A stretch of DNA of 7,329 nt from an uncultured Catenibacterium sp. (GTDB taxonomy: Bacteria; Bacillota_I; Bacilli_A; Erysipelotrichales; Coprobacillaceae): the NCBI RefSeq assembly GCF_900540665.1, contig NZ_UQGV01000091.1, positions 1 through 7,329 on the forward strand, read 5' to 3'. Numbering within the stretch: position 1 is the first letter of the stretch; every line of letters begins with the position of its first letter. Shown here in pieces: positions 1-4,807 of this stretch. The notes below the pieces were generated by a model, which made no database searches, was not told the DNA's origin, and worked only from the letters and a program-made list of their open reading frames with translations. A program made the translations under genes and the position numbers.

Positions 1-103
1 GTTTTCCAACATTCTTATATTGGCTTTTACCTACATTTTTATTTTATCCTTTGCAGTTATATCCTCTTTTATTAGAAAATGTAATAAGAAAATATTCAGG
101 TGA
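1..103 (+). CDS. 3' end of a membrane-protein gene (partial, product unknown)
   Basis: A frame open from the window edge (codons from base 2) ends at TGA 101-103 and encodes 33 residues. The first ~22 residues are almost all hydrophobic (SNILILAFTYIFILSFAVIS) and are followed by a basic tail (RKCNKKIFR). That is the usual look of a last transmembrane helix with a positively charged cytoplasmic end. The start lies outside the window, so the family cannot be named. An acyltransferase-3-type or other polytopic membrane protein would fit, but this is only a guess. A second frame (stop 73-75) is also open and hydrophobic but shorter and lacks the basic tail, so I prefer this one. The gene runs towards the IS and was convergent with the MATE gene before the insertion. 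Confidence 0.45.
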   Translation, partial: FSNILILAFTYIFILSFAVISSFIRKCNKKIFR

Positions 104-161
104 AATGATCATAAAGACAAAAAATAACAAAACATATTGTGATATTCTTTTAAAAAAGAAA

Positions 162-174
162 AAAGGATAAAATG
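162..174 (+). repeat. Left arm of a 13-bp inverted repeat flanking the IS
   Basis: AAAGGATAAAATG here is the exact reverse complement of CATTTTATCCTTT at 2199-2211, just beyond the right end of the insertion sequence. With the IS removed, the arms would be separated by only about 24 bases between two convergent genes, so they may have formed a terminator-like stem-loop. A further 12-base copy of the right-arm sequence (ATTTTATCCTTT) occurs at 41-52. Confidence 0.6.
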
Positions 175-183
175 CATTTAAAA

Positions 184-203
184 TGGACCCTGTAAAAAGG
201 ACA
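184..203 (+). repeat. IS left terminal inverted repeat (IRL)
   Basis: TGGACCCTGTAAAAAGGACA matches the right end in 16 of 20 positions. The differences cluster at positions 8 and 11-13 of the repeat. Bases 187-197 (ACCCTGTAAAA) are also perfectly complementary to 236-246, inside the terminator-like hairpin just downstream. Confidence 0.82.
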
Positions 204-229
204 CGATAAAAAAGGATATTTAATTCGTG

Positions 230-255
230 ACCCTGTTTTACAGGGTTTTTATTTT
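230..255 (+). terminator. Terminator-like hairpin between IRL and orfA
   Basis: The stem ACCCTGT (230-236) pairs with ACAGGGT (240-246) around a 3-nt loop. It is followed at once by TTTTATTTT, the form of an intrinsic terminator on the + strand. It lies upstream of the -10 box of orfA, so it would stop transcripts entering from outside without affecting the element's own promoter. In a read-through RNA the 3' arm can instead pair with IRL bases 187-197 over 11 bp, giving a longer stem with the same T-tract. Confidence 0.6.
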
Positions 256-285
256 GCATAGTATAATGATTATAGAATGGTGGTG
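237..285 (+). promoter_or_regulatory. Probable orfA promoter and ribosome binding site
   Basis: A perfect TATAAT lies at 262-267. The best -35 candidate is TTTACA at 237-242, with a rather long 19-base spacer, and it overlaps the terminator hairpin. GGTGGTG at 279-285 is a weak Shine-Dalgarno match 5 bases before the ATG at 291. The -10 box is convincing; the -35 is doubtful. Confidence 0.4.
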
Positions 286-290
286 TTATT

Positions 291-719
291 ATGGGAGTAA
301 ACTATTTTAGCGATGAACAAGTAAAAGAACTCGAAAAGAATCCATACGTAAAGAAAGTATCTATCAAAAGCATAACCTATTCAGAAGAATTCAAAGAACT
401 CTTCTGGATTGATTTACAGAAAGGCATGATGCCTGGAAACATATTTAGAAAGTATGGATTTGATCCCCATATGTTAGGGTCCAGTCGAACTCTCAAGTTC
501 ACAGATCGTGTAAGGAAAGAAGCAGCAAGGGAAGAAGGATTCAAGGATACCAGAGGCACAAAATCCGGAAGACCTTCTACAAAGAATCTTACCATTGAGG
601 AACAGCTAGAAAGGCTTAAGCAGAAAAATAAAATTCTCCAGCAGGAGAACGATTTTTTAAAAAGAGTGAGATTTATCAACAGAAAGCAAATATTAAAACT
701 GCAGAAGGACAAACAATAA
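291..719 (+). CDS. IS3-family transposase OrfA (HTH/leucine zipper protein)
   Basis: This 142-residue protein is the DNA-binding subunit of an IS3-type transposase. In this family OrfA recognises the terminal repeats, and it is fused to OrfB by -1 frameshifting to make the active enzyme. Residues 31-62 resemble the helix-turn-helix region (EEFKELFWIDLQKG, then IFRKYGFDPHML). Residues 70-95 are basic. Residues 100-126 form a leucine-zipper coiled coil, with I102, L109, L116 and L123 at exact heptad spacing and many K, Q and E between. A TTTAAAA slip site falls at codons 123-124, just after the zipper, as is typical of the family. The start at 291 follows a TATAAT box and a GGTGGTG ribosome site. 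OrfA is intact, so it may still bind the IS ends and act as an inhibitor even though orfB is broken. Confidence 0.85.
   Translation: MGVNYFSDEQVKELEKNPYVKKVSIKSITYSEEFKELFWIDLQKGMMPGNIFRKYGFDPHMLGSSRTLKFTDRVRKEAAREEGFKDTRGTKSGRPSTKNLTIEEQLERLKQKNKILQQENDFLKRVRFINRKQILKLQKDKQ
656..662 (+). other. Programmed -1 frameshift heptamer (TTTAAAA)
   Basis: T TTA AAA lies in phase with the orfA codons (TTA 657-659 = L123, AAA 660-662 = K124), matching the X XXY YYZ slippery form. A -1 slip moves ribosomes into the frame that carries the whole orfB region, which has no start codon close to its beginning. IS3-family elements normally make the OrfAB fusion in this way. I did not identify a definite downstream stimulatory structure. 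Confidence 0.7.
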
Positions 720-1768
720 GAGAAAAATATAAACTAATAGATAGAACTCTTGAATCACCTAGTAATAATCTGAGTGTCTCAGCATTATGCGATATTGCAG
801 GTGTTTCAAGAAGTGGGTTCTATTCATGGAAGAAATGAAAAAGTTCCATAAGCGAAAAAGAAGAACAAGACCGTAAGGATTTTGAACTGATTTTAGAAGC
901 ATACAGGTTCAAAGGATATGACAAAGGTAGACGTGGTATTCATATGCGTCTTCTTCACATGGGCATTATGATGAATCATAAAAAGATTTCAAGACTGATG
1001 AAGAAATACGGTCTATTCTGCCCAATAAGAAAAGCCAATCCTGCAAGAAGAATGGCTAAGGCAATGAAAACATCAAATTATGCGGATAATATTCTAAACA
1101 GACACTTCGAGGAGTACGGTCCTGGATATGTGCTTGAAACAGATATTACTTATCTATTCTATGGTCACAAAAGATCTAAAGCCTATCTATCAGTGGTAAA
1201 GGATGGCTTCACAAAGCAGATTCTTGCATATGTATTATCACCGTCTTTAGAAGTAGACTTTGTCCTGGAGACAATCAATCAGCTTTACAGTAAACATAAG
1301 CATAATATTCATACTGATGCTCTGATACATAGTGATCAGGGTGTGCATTATACAAGTGTTAAGTTTATTGATTTACTCAAGAGCCTGGAAATCAGACAGT
1401 CAATGTCAAGAAGAGGAAACTGCTGGGACAACGCTCCCCAGGAATCATTCTTCGGACATATGAAAGATGAGATAGGCAGATATACAGAGAATGCCGGCTC
1501 ATACGAAGAACTAAAGGAAATAATAGATTCCTATATGGTTTATTACAACAATGATCGTTATCAGTACAATCTAGCCAAGCTTTCACCAAATGAATACTTA
1601 GAATATTACATGACTGGTGAGTATCCGCTCAACCATGTCACAAAGGAGCCTGATGAATATAAAGAAAAATTCAGACAGGTAAGAAATAATCTTGATAGAA
1701 ACTCAACGCTCGAGAAATTAGTAGCTATCCTTCAAAGAATAACTCATTTCAAACAGTCCATCAGATAA
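662..1768 (+). pseudogene. IS3-family transposase OrfB, interrupted by in-frame TGA
   Basis: This is the catalytic half of the transposase, an rve-type RNase H fold that cuts and joins the IS ends. In the -1 frame after the slip site, translation gives KSEIYQQKANIKTAEG... and then the typical N-terminal HTH (LCDIAGVSRSGFYSWKK). It then meets TGA at 836-838 and continues without another stop for 309 codons. Catalytic residues are all present: D in ETDITYL (codon at 1142), D in HSDQG (1334) and E in WDNAPQESFF (1442). There are 35 residues between the last two, the DD(35)E signature. Counting the stop as one residue, the OrfAB fusion would be about 492 codons; the TGA ends it near residue 182, before the catalytic core. 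An ATG at 944 could start a 274-residue piece, but it has no good ribosome site. Tryptophan elsewhere is TGG, so TGA is a true stop. Confidence 0.85.
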
Positions 1769-2089
1769 TCTGCATAGATGACTTCTGATTATATCTGTAT
1801 CATTATTGCTTAATGATGCAAAGCCCAAATCATCCATCTTAGTGAATATAACAGTGCCATTAAAATAACCGTCAGCATCATCTGGAAAAGATCTGTAAAC
1901 AATAGTATGATCAGTATCATATACACTTAAATCCTTTACAAGAAGATAGACTGATGGATCATCATCAAATATATAATCACGGTAGTCAAATACCCCAAGC
2001 TCATTTCTTATGACTTCCTTCATTCTATCTGTTTCCAATACACATAAAACTCCATCTTTAATAATTACATATTTGCATAGTTTACACAT
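1718..2089 (-). CDS. IS-borne passenger protein of unknown function, antisense to orfB
   Basis: This 123-residue acidic soluble protein lies inside the IS, running from near the right end back into the last 51 bp of orfB on the opposite strand. I do not firmly recognise it. There is no signal peptide or membrane segment. It begins MCKLCKYVIIKDG (a CxxC pair near the start). The middle is rich in D and Y (YRDYIFDDDPSVYLLVKDL). The C-terminal third reads GTVIFTKMDDLGFASLSNND. That order, a short strand-rich domain followed by G-T-hydrophobic stretch, D-G/D-L and S-L-S/T-D/N, loosely recalls DUF3846-type proteins of mobile elements, but the likeness is weak. It is probably a real gene: AGGAGG (2098-2103, minus strand) stands 8 bases before the ATG, and the frame is open to the stop. 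That ribosome site is partly paired in a hairpin. IS3 elements rarely carry passengers. Confidence 0.6.
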   Translation of the reverse strand: MCKLCKYVIIKDGVLCVLETDRMKEVIRNELGVFDYRDYIFDDDPSVYLLVKDLSVYDTDHTIVYRSFPDDADGYFNGTVIFTKMDDLGFASLSNNDTDIIRSHLCRLSDGLFEMSYSLKDSY

Positions 2090-2093
2090 AAAA

Positions 2094-2126
2094 ATATCCT
2101 CCTGGTTAATTACACCTAGAGGATAT
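2094..2126 (-). promoter_or_regulatory. Hairpin covering the ribosome site of the passenger gene
   Basis: In the minus-strand RNA, AUAUCCUC (complement of 2119-2126) pairs perfectly with GAGGAUAU (complement of 2094-2101). A further GGU/ACC pairing inside leaves a 7-nt loop. The 3' arm includes most of the AGGAGG ribosome site of the 123-residue gene, so any transcript that starts upstream of the hairpin would have that site masked. This resembles, by inference, the way some transposons prevent expression from outside promoters. No clear promoter was found between the hairpin and the IS end. Confidence 0.5.
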
Positions 2127-2164
2127 CTTTATTTCTAATCATTTTTAAGCGCCTTTTTATTTAA

Positions 2165-2184
2165 TGTCCTTGACACGGGGTCCA
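2165..2184 (-). repeat. IS right terminal inverted repeat (IRR)
   Basis: Read on the minus strand from 2184, this gives TGGACCCCGTGTCAAGGACA, matching the left end at 16 of 20 bases, including the seven outermost. It fixes the right boundary of the element and places the passenger gene inside it. Confidence 0.82.
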
Positions 2185-2198
2185 CATTAATTAACCTA

Positions 2199-2211
2199 CA
2201 TTTTATCCTTT
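2199..2211 (-). repeat. Right arm of the 13-bp inverted repeat flanking the IS
   Basis: CATTTTATCCTTT is the perfect complement of 162-174 on the other side of the IS. It lies 24 bp beyond the MATE stop codon, where a terminator would be expected, so the IS may have split the original intergenic stem-loop. The longer string CCTACATTTT-ATCCTTT (2195-2211) recurs at 30-52 with a 6-base insertion. Confidence 0.55.
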
Positions 2212-2234
2212 ATCTACAGAAAAAGTCTTTTTCG

Positions 2235-3596
2235 TTATGCTTTAAATAGTTTTTGTTTAATCCCTTTTAATAGCTTCATACCTACTAAACATGAAAGAAA
2301 TTCAGTAATAGGGAAAGCCCACCAGATCAGTGTTATACTCATCTGTTCATTTCTTACTAGTAGAGAGAATATATAAGCAAGAGGTAGGATAATAATCATT
2401 TGTCTTAATAATGAAATAATAAGTGATTCCATACCACCATTTAATGCTTGATAAATACCTTGGAAGGCTATATTAATACCTGCAAAGATAAAACTAATAG
2501 AAATAACTCTCATCGCACTGATAAAATAACTACGAGACGCACCTGCATTGAATAATGTTGCAAAAGAGCCAGGGAAGAATTCAGTTATTGCGATACCAAT
2601 GATCATGAGTACACATGTATATATTAAACCATATTTAATACCATCTTCAATTCTTCTCTTTTCTCCCATACCATAAGCAAATGCGATAATAGGAGTAATG
2701 GCATCACGTAATCCAAAGGCGAGGAATAAGACAAACTGCTGTACTTTATAGAATAATCCATATGCTGTCTGGGCAGAAGGATTGAACTTAAGAATAAGAT
2801 TCATTACATAAACCATAATAGACATAAGTGCCTGGGCAATAATGGCCGGAAGACCAATTGTATAAATCTGTTTAATAATAGTGGTATTTGGTGTTATATA
2901 TACAAGATCATGATCAAACTCTTTATTTAATTTCATATGGAATATAAGTAGAAGTAATGCAGAGACAACCTGTCCAATGACAGTTGCATAAGCTGCTCCT
3001 TGTACACCTAATTCAGGACAAGGTCTTAAACCATAAATCATAATAGGATCAAGAATAATATTGATAACTGCACCAGCCACCTGTCCAATAGTAGAATAAA
3101 GAGAACGTCCTGTTGCCTGTAAAAGCTTTTCAAATATAGAGAAGAAGACAATTCCAAAAGACACTATACAGCATATTTTTAAATAGCTGATACCCATAGT
3201 AAGTACTTCTTTATTGGCTGTTTGTGATGCAATATAAGCCTTAACACCAAAGATACCAAATAATAAGCATAATATATAAATAATACAGGCCAAGAAAAGA
3301 CTATTACCCGCTACTTTTGATGCTTTCTTTCTGTTGTTTTCTCCTAATGTTCTTGCAAGAAGGGCATTGGTTCCTACACCTGTCCCAATACCAATCGCCA
3401 CCATCAACATCTGTACAGGGAATACAAGTGTTAATGCATTGAGTGCAGCTTCACTGCCTGTATGCATATTCCCTACAAAGGCACTATCTACAATATTATA
3501 GACAGCCTGTAAAGCCATAGATAAGATCATCGGAATACCTAATTGAATCATTAACTGATTTACAGGCATCTCTCTCATTTTGTTGTTTTCTGTCAT
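2235..3596 (-). CDS. MATE-family multidrug/toxin efflux transporter (MepA-like)
   Basis: This is an inner-membrane secondary transporter that exports cationic organic compounds in exchange for Na+ or H+. From the ATG at 3594-3596 it is 453 residues, normal for the family, with about 12 hydrophobic helices in two homologous halves. The first half opens with MREMPVNQLMIQLGIPMIL and ALQAVYNIVDSAFVGNM, the typical MATE helix 1 with its conserved Asp. A GIGTGVGTNALLARTLGE segment and an ALNALTLVFPVQ segment are also family-like. A longer frame starts 45 bases upstream, but that ATG lies inside an RNA element and has no ribosome site. AAGGAG (3603-3608) is 6 bases before the chosen ATG. The gene stands alone under a strong promoter, with two structured RNA elements filling its leader, so its expression is probably ligand-controlled. 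The substrate is not readable from the sequence. Confidence 0.92.
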   Translation of the reverse strand: MTENNKMREMPVNQLMIQLGIPMILSMALQAVYNIVDSAFVGNMHTGSEAALNALTLVFPVQMLMVAIGIGTGVGTNALLARTLGENNRKKASKVAGNSLFLACIIYILCLLFGIFGVKAYIASQTANKEVLTMGISYLKICCIVSFGIVFFSIFEKLLQATGRSLYSTIGQVAGAVINIILDPIMIYGLRPCPELGVQGAAYATVIGQVVSALLLLIFHMKLNKEFDHDLVYITPNTTIIKQIYTIGLPAIIAQALMSIMVYVMNLILKFNPSAQTAYGLFYKVQQFVLFLAFGLRDAITPIIAFAYGMGEKRRIEDGIKYGLIYTCVLMIIGIAITEFFPGSFATLFNAGASRSYFISAMRVISISFIFAGINIAFQGIYQALNGGMESLIISLLRQMIIILPLAYIFSLLVRNEQMSITLIWWAFPITEFLSCLVGMKLLKGIKQKLFKA

Positions 3597-3618
3597 TTTA
3601 ATCTCCTTTTTAGCTAAT

Positions 3619-3676
3619 AAAAAAGTGTGCAGGAATCCCATAAGCTGGACTTACGCGATTCGCTACACACTTTTTT
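3619..3676 (-). ncRNA. Leader RNA element 2 (start-codon proximal): candidate riboswitch/attenuator
   Basis: On the minus-strand transcript an 11-bp closing stem (3666-3676 with 3619-3629, A/T-rich outside and GUGUG/CACAC inside) ends in a UUUUUU tract, so the closed form is an intrinsic terminator. Inside are UAGC, a small hairpin GCG-AAU-CGC, then a second hairpin GUAAG-UCCAG-CUUAU. The same arrangement, with the same UCCAG loop, is seen in element 1. The pairs next to both loops differ as complementary changes (G-C here, A-U there). It lies 11 bases upstream of the MATE Shine-Dalgarno site. The MATE context fits a guanidine-IV (mepA-motif) type switch, but the identity is unproven. Confidence 0.6.
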
Positions 3677-3689
3677 AATCTATATAAAT

Positions 3690-3739
3690 AAAAAAAACGA
3701 GTTCATAAACTGGATTTACGCAGAAAATTGCTACTCGTT
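3690..3739 (-). ncRNA. Leader RNA element 1 (promoter proximal): candidate riboswitch/attenuator
   Basis: The closing stem AACGAGU (3733-3739) pairs with ACUCGUU (3696-3702) on the minus-strand RNA and is followed by eight U residues (3697-3690), the form of an intrinsic terminator. Inside are a hairpin GCA-loop-UGC and a hairpin GUAAA-UCCAG-UUUAU. The conserved strings UAGC, GCGUAA, UCCAG and UUAUG match element 2 in order, while the stems differ by compensating changes and the linkers differ in length. Transcription is predicted to start about two bases before the closing stem, so this is the very 5' end of the mRNA. Confidence 0.6.
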
Positions 3740-3747
3740 CGTTTGTT

Positions 3748-3776
3748 ATTATATTTCTAGATTTTTTTAAAGTCAA
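3748..3776 (-). promoter_or_regulatory. Strong sigma-A promoter of the MATE gene
   Basis: On the minus strand there is TTGACT (3771-3776), a 17-base spacer and a perfect TATAAT (3748-3753). The start site should lie near 3741, immediately before leader element 1. Such a near-consensus promoter in front of tandem terminator-like elements suggests that control acts after initiation, by attenuation. Confidence 0.85.
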
Positions 3777-3821
3777 ACGAAAATTTTACCTTAATTATAA
3801 GTTATAAGGAAATATAGGAAA

Positions 3822-3847
3822 AGAAGTCCCTGAGTACAAGGACTTCT
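3822..3847 (-). terminator. Intrinsic terminator downstream of map
   Basis: AGAAGTCC (3822-3829) and GGACTTCT (3840-3847) form a perfect 8-bp stem with a 10-base loop, 16 bases beyond the map stop codon. On the minus strand the stem runs into TTTTCC, a short U-rich tail. It separates map from the MATE promoter that follows on the same strand. Confidence 0.7.
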
Positions 3848-3863
3848 CTTATAGCATGTTTTA

Positions 3864-4721
3864 TTACTTAGAAATAATTTCTACACCATCTTCTGTGACG
3901 AGAAGAGTGTGTTCCCATTGTGCTGATAGTTTTCCATCATCTGTATAAACAGTCCAATCATTATCAGTACCTAGATGGATATGACGTGTTCCCTGGTTAA
4001 TCATTGGTTCAATCGTAAATACCATTCCAGGAACTATTAATACAGTCTTTTCTTTTGGTGTATAATGATATACATAAGGATCCTCATGCATGGCTTTTCC
4101 AATACCATGACCACAGAACTCTTCGACAACACTATATCCATTAGCATGGGCATGCTTTTCAATTGCTGTACCAATATCAGCAATAGTACTTTCCCAAGGC
4201 TTTACAGCCTTCATACCTCCTTCAAGGCATTCTTTAGTCACTTTTACTAGACGCTGTGCCTCTTCTGAAACATGACCTAGCATAAACATTCTTGAAGCAT
4301 CTGCATAATAGCCGTTTACTCCAGTTGTCGCATCCACATTAATGATATCCCCATCCTGAAGTACATAATCTCCAGGAATACCATGACATACTTCATCATT
4401 GACAGAAGTACAGATACTCTTAGGATACCCTTCATAGTTTAAATCTGCAGAATAACCACCATGACTTGAAGTATAAGCCACAGCCATATCATCAATATCC
4501 TGTGTTGTCATACCAATCTGAATATGTTCTTCAATATAATCTAATAATCCATTATTGACAACAGCTGCTCTTTTAATAGCTTCAATCTGTTTCTCATTCT
4601 TAATCATTTTATGATTTGGAATAAGATAACCATGTTTTTTATATTGTTTAAGCTTTTTATCAAAAGCTTCATGACAATCATGATAGTCTAACTGACTACC
4701 ACACCAGCATTTTCTTTTCAT
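3864..4721 (-). CDS. map: Methionine aminopeptidase type I with N-terminal SEC-C motif
   Basis: This cytoplasmic dinuclear metalloenzyme removes the initiator methionine from new proteins. It is 285 residues, complete. Residues 5-17 (CWCGSQLDYHDCH) are a SEC-C-type zinc motif, C-x-C-x8-C-H, seen on many Bacillota MetAPs and probably involved in ribosome association. The pita-bread catalytic domain fills residues 40-285, with all five metal ligands: D130 (INVDATT), D141 (YYADASRMF), H205 (CGHGIG), E238 (FTIEPM) and E270 (QWEHT). The accessory histidines are H113 (VCHGIP) and H212 (MHEDP). AAGAAGG stands 7 bases before the ATG. It is monocistronic, with its own terminator, and divergent from the EFR1-type gene. 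In many Bacillota, map lies in the ribosomal-protein cluster; here it stands alone, so another copy may exist elsewhere. Confidence 0.95.
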   Translation of the reverse strand: MKRKCWCGSQLDYHDCHEAFDKKLKQYKKHGYLIPNHKMIKNEKQIEAIKRAAVVNNGLLDYIEEHIQIGMTTQDIDDMAVAYTSSHGGYSADLNYEGYPKSICTSVNDEVCHGIPGDYVLQDGDIINVDATTGVNGYYADASRMFMLGHVSEEAQRLVKVTKECLEGGMKAVKPWESTIADIGTAIEKHAHANGYSVVEEFCGHGIGKAMHEDPYVYHYTPKEKTVLIVPGMVFTIEPMINQGTRHIHLGTDNDWTVYTDDGKLSAQWEHTLLVTEDGVEIISK

Positions 4722-4744
4722 TCTTTTACCTTCTTTCTTTACAA

Positions 4745-4750
4745 AGTATA
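4745..4750 (-). promoter_or_regulatory. Probable -10 box of map
   Basis: The minus strand reads TATACT here, placing a start near 4738 and leaving a short leader containing the AAGAAGG ribosome site. No good -35 is seen at 16-18 bases upstream, where the DNA is an A/T tract (T6A7). The 86-bp divergent gap also has to hold the promoter of the EFR1-type gene, for which I found no convincing hexamer pair. Confidence 0.35.
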
Positions 4751-4807
4751 CACCATTTTTTTAAAAAATACATTGAAAGTTAGTCATATATAACAAGGAG
4801 TACACAA

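Larger units (their letters stand above)
184..2184 (+). mobile_element. IS3-family insertion sequence, 2001 bp, with a passenger gene
   Basis: The ends are imperfect inverted repeats: 184-203 and the complement of 2165-2184 match at 16 of 20 positions, starting TGGACCC and both containing AAGGACA. Inside are orfA (HTH plus leucine zipper), orfB in the -1 frame with D, D and E spaced as DD(35)E, and an in-phase TTTAAAA slip heptamer. This is the IS3-family plan. At 2.0 kb it is longer than the usual 1.2-1.6 kb, because about 400 bp downstream of orfB hold a minus-strand gene. No 3-5 bp target duplication is visible (AAA before the left end, CAT after the right end). Loss of the duplication by mutation, or recombination between two IS copies, could explain this. 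orfB carries an in-frame stop, so this copy is probably not autonomous. Confidence 0.88.

Noticed and set aside
105..170. Small lysine-rich frame (about 21 codons) starting right after the partial membrane-protein gene
   Set aside because: Low-complexity Lys/Asn sequence from A-rich DNA; only a weak AGGTG before the ATG at a poor distance.
44..259. 71-residue open frame on the minus strand across the left IS end
   Set aside because: It spans the IS boundary and the terminator hairpin, is F/Y-rich only because the DNA is A/T-rich, and has no family likeness.
377..712. 111-residue frame antisense to orfA
   Set aside because: Lies wholly within orfA, has no ribosome site worth noting, and its Ser/Leu/Phe-rich composition is that of a complement of a Lys/Glu-rich gene.
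836..838. TGA read as tryptophan (alternative genetic code)
   Set aside because: All other genes use TGG for tryptophan without internal TGA, and the second interrupted gene is broken by TAA.
2219..2233. GAAAAA-GTC-TTTTTC hairpin after the MATE stop as a terminator
   Set aside because: Nearly all A-T pairs and no further T-tract on the minus strand; too weak to call.
3597..3641. 15-residue N-terminal extension of the MATE protein
   Set aside because: The upstream ATG sits inside leader element 2 with no ribosome site; the ATG at 3594-3596 has AAGGAG 6 bases before it and matches the usual family start.
4065..4250. Small frame antisense to map
   Set aside because: Entirely inside a well-supported conserved gene, with no ribosome site or recognisable protein features.
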